The translations under genes were made by a program, and so were the position numbers. Positions 13,935 to 26,783 of a DNA stretch of 64,000 nucleotides are shown here, piece by piece. The stretch covers positions 1 to 64,000 of the forward strand of contig MPNW01000127.1 in assembly GCA_011800805.1 (NCBI GenBank), given 5' to 3'. This stretch comes from Hirudo medicinalis. Its lineage: Eukaryota > Annelida > Clitellata > Hirudinida > Hirudinidae. Under the pieces are notes generated by a model. It searched no databases. It was not told the DNA's origin and saw nothing but the letters and a program-made list of their open reading frames with translations. Positions within the stretch are counted from its first letter, which is position 1; the number at the start of each line of letters is the position of its first letter.

Positions 13935-15966
13935 TTAGGAACGTTTCTTGAATGAGTAGAGGCCCCTTTGGAACTGTTGGAGAGTGACTTTAAATTTTGA
14001 GTTGTCTGAGTTCTTTTTCAAGGTAACCTGACAAAGATCACGTGTAATGTATATCGTTTAGTGCTACTCGGTTAATTATGTGAAATGATATGCTATAATT
14101 CAATACTAATTTCAATTTAAGTATAAGCGACTGACCTCTTCATGTCCAATGGATGTGATGATCGCAGCAAATCTTCCAAATTCCTTGGCATCCACACTCA
14201 CCTGTTGATCTCTGACATACCTGTGCAAAATAAGACCAAATTTGGTATTTTTTTTCAGAATAATCAGAACGCATTTTAAAGTAGTTTTTGTAGCAATGAG
14301 GAAATAAATTTTAATATAAGAACCATCTTTTGTCCAGACAAAGTCGTGAGTCTTCAATGTAGGCATCACAGTTCTGATTAGATGAATTGTTCGAAGAAGA
14401 GGTGCTCGAACTCTTCAGCTTGGAGAGTTTGGACAGATCATCATTCACGTCCTGTTCGTACAGAGCATTAGACAACTGAAGTTTGACTGTTGTCAAGGAA
14501 ACTTTTTCTAAAAATGAGGCTTTAGCAGTGACATAAATAATTATCTAAATTTTATGCAACAAAATATTAGCCTCTAAAGTTATTCATTTCTTAGGATGGG
14601 TTCAGGTCACCAAACTAGCAGCTATTGGTATGTGAAATTAAAATTGATGGAAAAGGATATCTGGTGATGGTTTAGAGCGTTTTTCAGGAGCTGGGAGGGG
14701 GTCGTTAGGTCTCCTCCGAAGCTTTCTCGTGGTGACAGGCTTGGCAGAGTTATTGTCTGAGATATCAATAACAATAAGGTAACATTTGAAGACATCATCA
14801 AAGCAGGATTTATCAAGCAACTTAATTAAATTATTAAATGTTTAATAAATTTATTTGGATTATAAATTTGAATATAAATAAGAATAACTACTCCACTCAC
14901 ATAACAAATAATGTCATGAAAGAGGCTTAACAAAATGGTGATAACCATGCAATAAATAAACATTAAGGTGCTCAGATAGCGTTAATTAGTCAAATATATA
15001 TTAAAAATAATAATAAAAAGATTTTTCACCTCCTGTAAGTTCCATTGTTTGCCTCTCACTTTCCATCATTTTCTTTTTGTGTTCCAATTCTTTTATCAAG
15101 TTCTCTTTCAACTCCTGCTTTCTCTCCTAGGTTTTCATTGGTTATGCATTATTTATAAATCTTGTAGCTAGAATGATATTAGGGTAATGTATGTAGAGAT
15201 AATAATTCACTAAAACGGCAATTCTAATACAATACTCGTATGATTTTAAAGTGGCATAAATAAATAAATACTATGTAGTTTAAGTAGCTAGGCTAGTAGT
15301 AAAGTAGCCATAAAAATGCTAAATATTGATGCTAAACCAATAAACTGTTTAACCTCAAATTCCTGGAGAGCAAGTTCTTTTTCCTTTTCGTAGTCCTCCT
15401 CTATGAGCTGGAGTTCATTCTTGACATAAATTTCATTCATTAAGAGCCTGTCATTGTGCATTTGCTCCAACTTCTTCAGTCGTTTGATGTAAGGGACAAA
15501 TGTTCCTTCCTTCAATTGCTGCAGCTGTCTCTTATACTGGTGAAGTTGATCTCTATATACTCTGAAAATATGATATCAAAGTATTTTTATATAATGTATA
15601 CAATAGAAAATTTAGCTAACAGTAAATTTTAGTCCATAGCGACCAGGCTAATTGTCTAGTTATGCAATCACATTTATGTGAGCTCATGCAAAAATAAATT
15701 ATACTGGTCTTTTATTCCAGTAAATTCTTCATCTTTTTTGTCTTCTGTTTCACTAGCATCTTCTGTATCTGCAACATAAATTTAAGGCTTATAATCAAGG
15801 GCTTAATTCAACACATCTAATATTTGCACAAATTAAACTCTTAAGAACATTTTACAACATAGCCTATAAATTAAGGCAAAGAACCTTCATCAGAGTCCCT
15901 ATTTAGGTTGAATTCTTGATCTTCTAAGTCATCTTGAAAATCCGCCTCGTTAGAACTTGACGCCAT
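13935..15966 (-). CDS. SUDS3: Sin3 histone deacetylase corepressor subunit SDS3, 293 aa
   Basis: Scaffold subunit of the nuclear Sin3-HDAC corepressor, where a coiled coil dimerises and binds SIN3. Exons on the minus strand, 5' to 3': 15966-15885, 15768-15705, 15561-15354, 15126-15030, 14756-14661, 14480-14324, 14220-14136, 14027-13935 (stop 13937-13935). All phases agree. Visible motifs are the acidic start ending [14 protein letters not shown], the coiled coil (about 50-150, [20 protein letters not shown], then [19 protein letters not shown]), the invariant [30 protein letters not shown], and the end [14 protein letters not shown]. The fifth intron can only be removed as an AT-AC (U12) intron; read through, it would hit a stop. 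Length and order match vertebrate SUDS3 (about 330) minus its N-terminal Ala/Pro extension; BRMS1-like paralogues fit less well. Confidence 0.93.
14481..14660 (-). other. U12-type AT-AC intron of SUDS3
   Basis: On the minus strand the intron opens with ATATCCTTTT, the consensus U12 AT-AC donor, and ends in AC. TTCCTTGAC, the U12 branch-point consensus, lies at 14500-14492; its A is 12 nt from the intron end, as expected. Removal gives a phase-1 join, KPSP-VQLSNAL, matching the order of vertebrate SUDS3. No GT donor is available before an in-frame stop. Confidence 0.9.
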
Positions 15967-16780
15967 TTACATGAAAATCGAAGCAATAATATAGAACAAA
16001 ATATAAAAAATATCTGCAAAAGTGAAAGGGGAACCCAGCAGAAAAAGCTGATCGGATCCTTGTTTGTTTACCAAAACAAGCGCATGAAATGCAAAAATTG
16101 AATTAAAAAAAAATAATAACATTTAAATTAGCGATAAAATTGTATTTATTGTATATACTTTACTTAATTTATTTGTTCAAATACATAAATTAAAGAGTAC
16201 ATTGACCACTAACACAAATTTGTATTCATTTATAAATAAGAATGATAATGAAATTGAATCTGATTATAATGGCTTTTGTTCCACAGAATTTCAAGACCAC
16301 TTCAAGAATGATGGTAAGTTTCCTTGAATATGAAAGTATATAAGGTGGTGTGAAATCCGGTCGTGTCAGTGTTCGAGTCTCTTCCAGATTTGAGGGTCAA
16401 CCACTTCGGTGGACTCGCCACCCAGCCTATTTTTCGTTGTTATATTATATACATAATATTATGTTATATTATATACATAATATAACTTATATCTTTATTG
16501 GGTGAATTTTTATCGATTTTGGTTAGCCGAATTGCAGTTTTACAGAATTTGAGTGCATTAAAAAAAACAAATTCAATGTAATCTTCTTCATATTTTCTTA
16601 AATTTTCTAAAATAAATAAATCATTAGCTGACAGTCGACAACCAGAAATTACTTATTAAAAACCAACATATATTATATTTTTATTATAAATTATACTTCA
16701 TATTTACGCCGCTAGGTGTATGGCGTAAAGAGTACTCGTCACGTTGCAAATATCCTCAGCTCACGGACTCCTGCCACAAC
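15967..16780. other. Intergenic upstream of SUDS3, with a possible tRNA-like SINE scrap
   Basis: Presumed SUDS3 promoter region. At 16371-16380 a GTTCGAGTCT stretch resembles a pol III B box, but I find no A box before it. At 16438-16488 is an AT palindrome built of repeated TATATTATATACATAATA units. No gene is seen. Confidence 0.4.
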
Positions 16781-16853
16781 ATTCTCGGACCACTTGCAAT
16801 TTGAAAACCACTGGGCAGGGTTGTTAATATCGCAGTATCGGTAATGTGGCGAT

Positions 16854-16927
16854 ACTTTTGGCCAACAGTATCGAAATGAGTGTAGCCGTTACTTTTGGCC
16901 AACAGTATCGAAATGAGTATAGCCGTT
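16854..16927 (+). repeat. Tandem duplication, two 37-bp units
   Basis: A 37-bp unit starting ACTTTTGGCCAACAGTATCG occurs twice in direct succession with one difference (GTGTAG against GTATAG). It lies just upstream of the hAT relic. Confidence 0.85.
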
Positions 16928-17089
16928 ACTTTTTGGAGCCAGATATCTTTTAAAATTACAAAAGTTTTAAATAATATTGTTAAAAATCAATAGCTTTTTC
17001 GTCATTGTGTTAAGCTTTGTTTGATATAACTTTCTCTCGCCACAAACATAGCATGCGCAGTCACTGACAGCGGGTCAAATTCATTTCAA

Positions 17090-17490
17090 ATGAAAGCATT
17101 CAAGCACTTTTCGTTTTATGAAACTGAACATTCACTGACTGATTTAGTTGAAGACGAATCAAAGAAAGTTTTTGTAAAGGAGTATGTGAAAGCAATGCGT
17201 CATGTAGCAAGCGGTCTGAACATTTTGCAAGGAGCTACAGTTTTGGAATATTTACTCCCAATTGGCAGTTGTTGTAAACCCGCTGAATGCTGTTGGAAGA
17301 CACTACAAATCCATCACCTCTGATTAATGGATTGAGAGCTGAAATAAAAGGAAGATTTTATGACATGAACAATAACACTGATGTTCGACTGATGGCAGCT
17401 GAAGTCCCCCCTCAATTCAAATTATACTGGCTTGGTGAAGTACAGAAAGAACGGCTTGTGAAGAAATTGAAGTCACGTATCGTTGAATAA
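17090..17490 (+). mobile_element. hAT-type transposase relic, frameshifted
   Basis: The first frame carries VKAMRHVASGLNILQGATV, and an overlapping second frame (from about 17290) carries PLINGLRAEIKGRFYDMNN and VPPQFKLYWL. These match in order the central part of ZBED/hAT transposases. A frame change and missing ends mark it as dead. A TTGAAAACCACTG sequence at 16801-16813 resembles a hAT terminus but is not proven to belong. Confidence 0.65.
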
Positions 17491-17494
17491 CTGA

Positions 17495-18833
17495 GGCGAT
17501 AGAAAAGAATCACGTTTCAAATAAACGTGCCACGTAAAATTCTCGAAGAATTTAAAAATCCCATTCAAATTATTACGAGCTTTCGAGAATGTTACGTAAT
17601 TAAAAAAAAGTGCCATATAAGGTAACTACTTACGGCATGGGCATGACATTAAAGGTCGAAGAAATTATTACATGACTACTACGAAATTATCTGCTTACTA
17701 TTATTATGTATTTATTATATCATTATTATTATGTAATTATTAATATTAAACTTATTTTTGCTTTTATTTAATTGCCTAACATCTGTTTCAAGCAGCAAGT
17801 TTCCTAATAATCCAATTTCTTAATTATATATAATGGAACACAATTTGATAAGCAACAATTTAACAACTTCATTTTCACATTCTGTTAATATGAAAGATCA
17901 TTGGAGCTGGTAATAATGAGCATTTACATTTCTTAATTAAATTTGTGATGAATCACCGAGTCACTAAACCTAGAATTCAAAATGCCTATGGTTCCGCCAA
18001 TTTAAATCTCAGAATTCTTAATAGGCTGGTACAACCTTGCCGCATGAATCAGGCAACGAAGTGTGAAGTTTTAGCTAAGGCTTGGCTGCCCAGTGCATTG
18101 AAATAAACCGTAAACTTACGGGGGTCCGTAAACTTGGGGAAGCTAACTAATAAGTTTATTGAGCAAGAATTCAGTTAATTGAACTGAATAATCGGGTTAA
18201 GTATTTGTGTGGATCTGAGATGCTACAGGATGCAGATGAGTATCTGGGATTCCTGGCTGTCTTGGCTCTATTCAGCTAGTATGAAACTGACGACTTAAGC
18301 GTTTATGCTTAAGCATAAACAAACTGAATATTTCCGTGGAACAATATAAATTTAATTATTCCCTAATTATTTAATTTGATTATATGCCCGGGTTATAAAA
18401 GTATTGTAATAAATGCCAAATTCTACCCTGAGTCATTGCTTACCATTAAGCATGTCAGACATGTCTTATTAAGGAATTAATTTGGAATTAAAAAAAATAC
18501 TAATATTTAACTTTGTCTTTTATACTCTTAGAATGGCACAAGATGTTGTTTCGTTAAATCATAGACCATTAATATTTCAAGGTTGTGTTTGCTCCAAAAT
18601 TGTTGTTATGTAATTAAATCTATCAAAGTTGTGTGAATATGGCATCGCTGTTTCAATCATTAAATTTGTTTCGATTTTCTAAATCATCCATCAACATTTC
18701 ACAATAACAAAAAAAGTATTACTAAGACGACAACAACAATGCCAATGATAAATGAGATTTAAAATTGTAATCATCGAACGAGGACATTTTGCTTGCAACT
18801 GCGCCTAAGTTCGACCTAACAACAATAAATTAA

Positions 18834-18879
<46 letters not shown>

Positions 18880-20330
18880 TACTGTTGAGACAATTTTATG
18901 ATCAGAAAATGATCGTAAGATTGCGATCCTCGAGTGTGCTCTTCTTTTGCAAAGTACAGAAAATTATGAATTTATTTGATCGTACATTTCGATTCATTGT
19001 GTTCAAATTAAAACTGAACAATATTGTGACTCAACGCCGTTGACGTTGTGAAATAATATTCATCAGAGGAAATTTACGTTATTTCCGTTGCGATGGCAAA
19101 TTATTCTGAATCTATAATTACTTCTGCGCAATTTTTAAAGGCAAAAAGTTGTAAACAATTATGCTAAAAATGATCACCAAGGATGTAATGCTAACATTTT
19201 AATGTAATGTACTCGTTGAACTTAGAATTATAATTTAGACATTTTTTTGTTATTTAATTTAATTTAATTATTAATTTTTAAATTAATTAATTATTTGACC
19301 AAGTGAATATAAAGTGAGTCGTAGCATGTTTCGTAGCATACCCTCATGGAAATTGGAACTGGTGATTGGCTTTCTAAAGTTCAATTGAACTTTTGAGAAT
19401 GTCACGAAGTTTCCAAGAAGCAAATTTATTACTTTCTGCGTGTTATTTTGACTTTCAAAGTAGGTCGGGAACATGTTTTGTAAAATTGTGAAAAGTTGAA
19501 TTCAAATTATTTCAAGTTGTTATTATGATAATTAACGTAATTATTTTGTGTGGCGAAATATTACTTGTCAAACCATCTGCAGTCCATATTTCAATAGAAA
19601 ACATCATGTGGAATTGGATGAATTGGGGTTGCTAATGAAAATTATTTGGGCTGCTTGTGAAACTCGCTATAAACTGCTATTTAAAGATATTGCACAACAA
19701 CATTTTGTTGAGCTGATGGAAAGTCTCTCATTGGATAATAAAACTAATATTCAGTCAATTGTTATAAAATGAAGACTCCAAAGCAATATGAGAAACCCAA
19801 TTAATGGGAAACATGAATTTGAAGAGATAGATAGAAATACATATAATTATGTTATTAACGTCTGTGATAAAAACTTTGGCGGGACATCATAATATAGAGG
19901 CTTAAAGCAATTTTAAATTCTCGGAATTATGTTTTGCAAATAAGTCTTAATATCTTAAAATTCACTTATATTTAGAGAGAAATGCTCTCTCGAATGAATA
20001 TTCAATGCATTCAAAAAACGTCATAACCTGCAGGATGTAGGAGGGGCATCTAACTAATAGAACATTTGTCAGTAATAGCATGAAAGAAGAGGAAGGAATG
20101 AACCAAAATTACCAAATCGTGACAAAATCATTGGAGCATGAATAGGGCAGCGACGATAAATATATTTAAGTCTCGAGCTATAACCATTTCTTACTTCACT
20201 AGCTTTCAAGTGGTTAGATTCCTAGATTATTTGATATCATTAACAATAGTATTTAACTTATTACAAACTGAAACATTAAGAATGTTGCTTCATCTGTTGA
20301 CATTGTTACCTTAATTGCAATGGTTATTTT
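17495..20330. other. Gene-poor interval
   Basis: AT-rich with no supported gene. It contains the GA microsatellite below and an open frame at 19548-19772 of unknown meaning, which could be a decayed element fragment. Confidence 0.45.
18835..18876. repeat. (GA)n microsatellite
   Basis: About 42 bases of uninterrupted AG dinucleotides, then GCGCT. Confidence 0.95.
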
Positions 20331-20389
20331 CAGATTTTATATTTTGAGTTTGGAATCAAAAAGATCCTTAGATCCTTATTAGTAAAAAA

Positions 20390-20940
20390 ATGAAGGCAAT
20401 TTTCGTCCTCGTTGTCTTGGCAGTTGTCGGTGAGGGTCGTTGTGAAGTGCATTTAAAAATGTTATTTAAAAAAATTGTGTTTAAGAATGTAATTTACGAA
20501 TATTATTAATGTTATTAGATATAACCGAATGTAATTTTATTAATCATGAAAGTTTTAACTTTAAGAATCGAAATTGTACTTTAAAGAGCTTCATTGTTTT
20601 AAATAGCATTGCAAAGTTTTACTGAGGCACAGATTGATACAAACATCACAACCACTTCCAACAGCATCATAACCACTTCCAACAACATCACAACAACAAC
20701 CAAAAACTTGTCCAATCCTTTACGAAACTGCGTGAGTTTTTGAAAAATTTCTGACATTATTAAAGGATATTAATTGTTAATGGTTGATGTCATTAGCTCG
20801 TTTAGTTTGCTGTTAGTTAGCTCATTATTATTTTTTAAGTTATCAACAAATTACTTGTTACTGAAAGTCACTTCTTGTTACAGGTTCCATGCATGTATTT
20901 GTTGACAAGTCTTTTTTCGGTGCTCCTCTTGCGTCGTTGA
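20390..20940 (+). CDS. Small secreted/membrane-tethered Thr/Asn-rich protein, member 1, 73 aa
   Basis: Unrecognised. Exons: 20390-20429 (signal peptide MKAIFVLVVLAVV), 20607-20731, 20884-20940. Phases are 1 then 0. Exon 2 encodes LQSFTEAQIDT and then repeated NITTTS-type runs with at least two N-glycosylation sequons. Exon 3 encodes a short hydrophobic tail (CMYLLTSLFSVLLL) ending in two Arg. The plan of signal, Thr-rich spacer and hydrophobic C-terminus split into three exons at the same phases recurs in the genes at 21841, 25855 and 29925. I infer a GPI-anchored or tail-anchored surface mini-mucin; the charged end slightly favours a membrane tail over GPI. A TATATTTT lies about 50 bases before the ATG. 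Confidence 0.65.
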
Positions 20941-21765
20941 GATGCTCTTAGAAACTGGAAACTGCGTAGTCAAATTAATTACATTTAGAATTGGTTTATA
21001 ACTTTTATTAAATAATTTCATGTGACGTTATGATTGTTTTTAATTTCTGTTATTTGTTAATTATTTACTGAAGCAGTAATAAAAAACATACGCTATGATT
21101 GGTTGTCCTCTGAAATAGTTGGTAAATACAAGGAGAAAGAACATTTTTTAATAATAATCATTGAAATGACGTCACACAGTCATTAAATCTAAATGCTTAA
21201 TTTATCGAGCAGAAGAATGTAAACTAATTTTGAAAAGATAAAAAAACTGCAAATTTATTTTAATTAGAAATGAAAGTTAATGATCATGTTCGGGCAACTC
21301 CCAATGTTTGGAAATAACTTCAAATCCGATTCAGGAAGTGAAACTTTCTCTGCGATGAAGCGTTATTATGGCTATTATTGCGGTGGATGGTAAAGCAAAC
21401 TCACAAAAGATTTGGTCCATTAAAGCATTTAAACTAAAATTATTCTTGAAACACTGTGTTTTTAAAACTGACAAAAACGCAGACTTGCATAAAACCCAAT
21501 GTTGATTCAACATCTCAAAATATTAAGATTATTGAATAAAATCTGAAAACTATGTTTTAAACGGTTTAAGGAATTAAAATCAATGAAATTATCATCATAA
21601 ATATTGAATAATATAATGCAACAACAGTAACGTTTGGAGACACAAATCATAAGTTTTATTGGCAGCAGATGTGGTTTCGTAATTTTTGTTTATTTGTTGT
21701 AATATTCATCCCTACTTCCTTCCTCCGACGATTATTCTGCAGCCAGACCTGATAATTAGTTCAGC

Positions 21766-21774
21766 TATATAAAA
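21766..21774 (+). promoter_or_regulatory. TATA box of the second small mucin-like gene
   Basis: TATATAAAA stands 67 bases before the ATG at 21841, which predicts a transcription start near 21795 and a 5' UTR of about 45 bases. Confidence 0.6.
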
Positions 21775-21840
21775 CTCAGCATCTTCCTGAATTTTAAAAT
21801 ATTCTTCGCTTCAACAATTATTGTTGGTTAAGTCAAAAGA

Positions 21841-22715
21841 ATGGCAAAGTGTTTCATCTTGTGTTCTGTTATTCTCTTTGCTTTTGCAGGTTGAAACTCC
21901 ATTATTTAGATGAGTTATTTTTTCCAATTTTTTATGAATTCCAACATTTTACGAATTTACAATTTTACATCGAGAATGGAAACTTTACATTAGATCATTT
22001 TTATGAAGTGATGCGAGTAAAAGAAAAGTAATTTTCCCCAAGCTTTTCGAGTGTTTTCAGATATTCACATATTAAATTACTTCAACAAATTATTATTTGA
22101 AAATGTTTCAGTGGTTTTACGGGCCGAGGCAGACCAAACCACTGTAAATGTAGATCGTCCACATCCTACAAGTACACCAGCTGTATCCACCAGTTCACTC
22201 CAAGTAAGTTTAAAAAGTCAATTATGATTCATAATTACTTTTCAAATAAAAAAAAAATCAAACCAGCAAGCTTATAATGAGATTAATGATAAATAATGAG
22301 ATCAATATTGCGACTGTTCTTGCTTGCGTTGACTTGACTTCTAGTAATTCGAATAGTAGTACTAGTAATTCGCAATTGAAATATAGGTTAGATGACATCT
22401 TCTGATAGTAATTTATTAAAAATTTATCTTAAAGTAATAAGTCTTCTACAATATTGCATTTATTTTATATCACAACAAATCCTCACATGTTTCTAACTTT
22501 ACTTTCGCTGTATATTGCTTTTATTAATATTATCGTATTTAATATCAAAGACATTGTTGCCAATAAAATTATATATCTATTGTTGTGTTTTTATGCGAAT
22601 AAAACTGCACTTATTTTTTTTTGTTATTTAATTTGCGATTGTCAAATTTCAGGTTGGATATTCTGCCACAGTTTTGATCGCCTGCATGGCTGCGATGGCT
22701 TTCCTGAAATGTTGA
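21841..22715 (+). CDS. Small secreted/membrane-tethered protein, member 2, 67 aa
   Basis: Same three-exon plan as its neighbours: 21841-21889 (signal MAKCFILCSVILFAFA), 22112-22203, 22653-22715. Phases are again 1 then 0. Exon 2 yields VLRAEADQTTVNVDRPHP and then a Thr/Ser/Pro stretch. Exon 3 encodes VGYSATVLIACMAAMAFLKC, a hydrophobic tail with no real cytoplasmic segment, as in GPI-attachment signals. The mature protein between signal and tail would be only about 25-30 residues. I do not recognise a family; by plan it resembles arabinogalactan-type peptides or short animal GPI mucins, but this is analogy only. Confidence 0.68.
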
Positions 22716-22719
22716 CCAA

Positions 22720-25700
22720 TGTTTCTGATGGCAACAAGATGAAACTTCTAGCCTTACTTTTAAACTGTCAATGATTAGATTTTTATAAATTTTTAAGGTT
22801 CAATTCGTCCATTTTAAGTTTTTGGTTTCAAATTTTATTCCGTTAAAAATGTCCATTCAGAAGTAAAGTTTTTGTGGAAATTCCGTTTTAATTCTTTAAT
22901 TTCCAGTAAAAGTTCAATTGTAAGTGTATTCTCTGAACTACTTATTTAAAATCACTTTCCGACATTTCCATTTTTCGTAATTAAAAGAATCACGAAATTT
23001 CAACTTTCTTGAGCGAATAAGAAAGGCTTGGATTAGTTTTGGTAACTATTTTCACGAGTTGATGGTCAGACTCAAAAATACCAAGATTGAATTGTTTTTC
23101 AATGTTTTCTTAAACATAATTTACTTTCGTATTTATAACAGTAAATAGTTCGCAGACGAGTATTCTTGACCCAAATAAGTTTACTATTTGAAAGACTTTG
23201 TTTGCCATCGTCGACTATTGAAAGACTTGAGTTGTTATTTTCTAAATAATTTACAACTCATAGCATAGCTAGCCAATAATCATTGACTGCACTGTCTCAT
23301 AAGATATTAGATATTATAGCCCATTCCTAAAGAAACCTGATCTTGCCTCAAAAAATCTTTTAAGCTAGAGAATAATTTGATGTATTTATAATTTCTCCAA
23401 GATTACTTTAGGTGCTTAGAAAATTTGATGTTATCATGCAAGTGCTATTCAGAACCTGCATAACTTCATACTCAAGAGGGTCTCTGGTAAAACGTTTGTT
23501 TCCCTCAGATCGTTTATCACATTATCAAGTTTTGAAAAGTACGCTGTAGTGGAGCGAAACTCAAGCACTCGGGAGAGGAGATGTGCAAAGTACTCTTTTT
23601 AATTCGTTGTTGAAGTTTCCAGTTGAACAACGCACCTCACCAATAACTCATGACATTGGACTAGTGTTTTTTGTTGGATGCCGGAATTCCACAAGATTTT
23701 AGTCTGTTCATTGTGCAATAAACGGTGTGTTTTCCTCCCCCATTGGAAATTTGATAGCCTAGTACTGAGTCTATCACTATGCGGTCGACAGTAATTTTTA
23801 TGTCTTAATTTCAACAACACACATAAGATCCGTTAGCGTGCCATGAATCTATTTCAAACTTGCACTTAGGATTTTCAAAACGTTGAAAAGCAAAGGATTA
23901 TATTATTATTATTAATATTAGTGCTATTTTTTTAATTATTAATATTACTATGGCATGTCAAGTTTTACTGAATATCTGAATATGAATTGACATACACTTC
24001 AGTCCAATGTAACCTTTCTCAACTGAGGAAACGTCTTGAATAGTGACACCCATTCATTTCCTTGCGCTGAAACAATGGTTTGCTTTATCAACCTCAGGAT
24101 GTCAAATTTTGCGTGAAAAACATATTAATTATAATCGAAAATAATCGAAATAAGCGAAAGAAATTCAAGAACACATGAATGTTAGATAAGATTAAAAATA
24201 ATTAAAATTAAAAAATGTTAAAATCAATTTGGTTAATAACTACTTCATTAGAATGAAACGTTGAACTGCAACCAGCCTGCACTTGTGTGAAAGTTTAGCA
24301 GTTGTGAGAAAATCAGCGAAGCATAAAATTTATTCAAAAATGCTGGATGATTATCTGCTTGATACCTGCATTGAAGGGTAAATAACTTGTTCATACAAAT
24401 TTATTCCTTTGCTGAGAAATGTTTCACTCCTCGGTAACAAATTTTGGTAGAAGTTTATGAATTAACTTTACAACTTATGAGAAGTTCTTGCCTTTTTATA
24501 AGTTAAGAGATCAATCAAGGAAACTAAGCCTTTTGACTTCTTGCATCATATACACTGCTTGTACACACTACTACGACGTTGATTATGACAAATTGCGAAT
24601 TAATACGATAATGTTACTCTACCTATTTGTGATGAAAGATACACGTGATTTGCATTTCAATTCATTCTTTTATTTATTTCGTAACATTTGAGGTCATGAA
24701 TAAATCCAAGTGCGACTAATGGGATTCCATTCAATATTACGATGAGGAATCTCACATTCTTGTTGCGTTTGAATGAATCGTCGATTGGTACCAGGCAGAT
24801 TCATACTCATAAGCATCTTCATAGCTTCATAGGAATTATTCTGAAAACTTGTGTTTTAAAATTTGTTCTTTTAAAAAGCTATCTCAAATTTTGAGGGCAA
24901 GATTTTCTATTTTATACAGTTTTATTAATTAAATTAATTAAAACACTGTTAACAATAATGAGGAAAGTATTTCCGAAACAACTTGCATATACAAATCTTA
25001 AGACGTTCCCCATGCAGTAGTATGTCATACATTTTCTTATTATCACAAGCATATCATATTTTAGAAATCCCTAATTACAATAAATTGACAATAGTAGCTT
25101 GAATGCTTTCGTCAATATGTAATGAAAGAATGAAATCTGTTCAGCCCAAAATGCTTGTAAAAGATGTTTATCAATAGGTTGTCCTTGCTTTGACGTGTTC
25201 TATGAAGGGCGTCTTCAGAATTTTTCAAGATAGAAGTTGTTGACGTGAGATATTTTATTATTTATTATGATAAGAATATAACAATTAATATTATGATTAA
25301 AATATTGTTGAAATAATATATCCGAATCAGTTACTTGTACAAATAATTCGCTTGATTCATGCACCCAACTCAACTTGCATAAAAGTAATATATTTGGGCA
25401 GGAAAAGCACCATTCAGGAATATTTCAATGAGACCTTATTGTATGCAAGCCACCAACTCTGCTCTGGTTTTGATCGATTAAAAATAATTAGAAAAAGAAA
25501 CTATATATATTCATTTGCCATTTAACCTCATGCAGTGCATTCAATCGAAAATCTACAAAAAAAGAAAGAAAAGAAAATGTTGATTAAAAAGAAGTTTACT
25601 CGGGTTAGAATGAATCGTCAACATTAGGAATTTTGCAATGCAATAAGTAGGCGTTCACAGCACTTTATTGGGTGTGGTCGAGTTTACCTAAGCTGCCTTT

Positions 25701-25850
25701 GGTACCAGAGAGAGTTGGTGTAACTTCCTCGAGCATGAATGCTTAGTAAAAGAATGGATCCTATTGCCTATATTAATGGCTCGGAAGGTAACCCAGTTGT
25801 TCAAGAGAGACTTGCAAACAGTGAAAGCCAAGAGTTAGAAAAGACTAAAG
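22720..25850. other. Gene-poor interval between members 2 and 3
   Basis: About 3.1 kb of AT-rich DNA. A minus-strand frame at 23599-23820 is unassigned and lies in a locally GC-richer patch that may be an old transposon. No other gene evidence is seen. Confidence 0.45.
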
Positions 25851-25854
25851 TAAA

Positions 25855-26405
25855 ATGAAGCTTTTCATTGCACTTCTTCTTGGTGAGTTACGAATGAGAC
25901 GTGAGGACTCATAATATCCATCGAAAAATGATTTAGTTCATAATTTTCTGGTCTTTCTTTGACAGTGATTGCGGCAGCAACTTGCCAAGCAACTACAACA
26001 AACACTCCGCCAACTGAAACCAAAACGTCTGCAGCTCCTTCGACTGCACCCACAACAACCGCTCCGGTTACAGCCACAACAGCCACAACAGCCACTCCTG
26101 TCGCAGCCACAACAGCCACTCCGGTTACAGCCACTACAGCCGCTCCGGTTACAGCCACAACAGCCGCTCCGGTCTCAGCCACAACAGCTGCTCCTCCGGT
26201 TCAAACTACAATGCCAAACTCCTTGAATAAAGCTACGAACCTCTCGATAGTGAGTGTGGCACATTAATAAATTATGAAGTTATTAACTTAATCAAATAAT
26301 TAATAGCATCGTCGATGGTGATGACGTCAATCGGAATTTTATTTTTTGTTTCAGCTGCCGGAAATGATCACTATGGGCTGCTTAGTGGCCTTTTTCTTTC
26401 ATTGA
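25855..26405 (+). CDS. Small mucin-like protein, member 3, 120 aa, Thr/Ala/Pro repeats
   Basis: Exons: 25855-25882 (MKLFIALLL), 25966-26249, 26355-26405; phases 1 then 0 as in the other members. The signal peptide finishes in exon 2 (VIAAATCQ). The rest of exon 2 is a mucin-type domain with imperfect repeats of the kind TTATPVTA and TTAAPVTA, then TTMPNSLNKATNLSI. Exon 3 encodes LPEMITMGCLVAFFFH, a hydrophobic tail. The repeats predict dense O-glycosylation. The repeat array is likely to vary in length between individuals. The long antisense frame over this exon is a by-product of the Thr/Ala codons. Confidence 0.75.
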
Positions 26406-26742
26406 ATTCTCCAACTGAATTTTTATCAACGATTATCAAAGATGCAAATGCAAATATATTTGAAGATGATTTTCTATTGCTAACAATTAGTGATTACATT
26501 AGTTTAATGCAATATTACAAGCAATTTTATATTTAGGCTATCACATGTCGAATGAATTCATGTAGTAGGAATAATCAAACGTCTTCCCAGTAGTTTTCCC
26601 CTGTGTTTGTATATTAATAAAAATATTTTTAATCCTTTTTGACTTTTTTTGCGAGAAAATGACATATGTCGAAATAAACAAATATAAATTAATAAAATAT
26701 AATTATAAATTAAGGTCTGGCAAATAAAATAATAAATCTCAA

Positions 26743-26780
<38 letters not shown>
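26743..26780. repeat. (AAT)n microsatellite
   Basis: About 38 bases of AAT units; a second, less pure AAT tract lies at 26957-27025. Confidence 0.9.

Positions 26781-26783
<3 letters not shown>

Noticed and set aside
14620..14820. SUDS3 ending at the TAA after HQF, or being a pseudogene
   Set aside because: The U12 AT-AC intron removes this segment and the downstream exons keep conserved SUDS3 sequence.
22454..22774. 106-codon frame over intron 2 and exon 3 of the second small gene
   Set aside because: Starts in AT-rich intron; the true exon is read in another frame and ends at 22715.
25865..26182. 105-codon minus-strand frame rich in Ala and Val
   Set aside because: Antisense shadow of the Thr/Ala repeats of the mucin-like gene.
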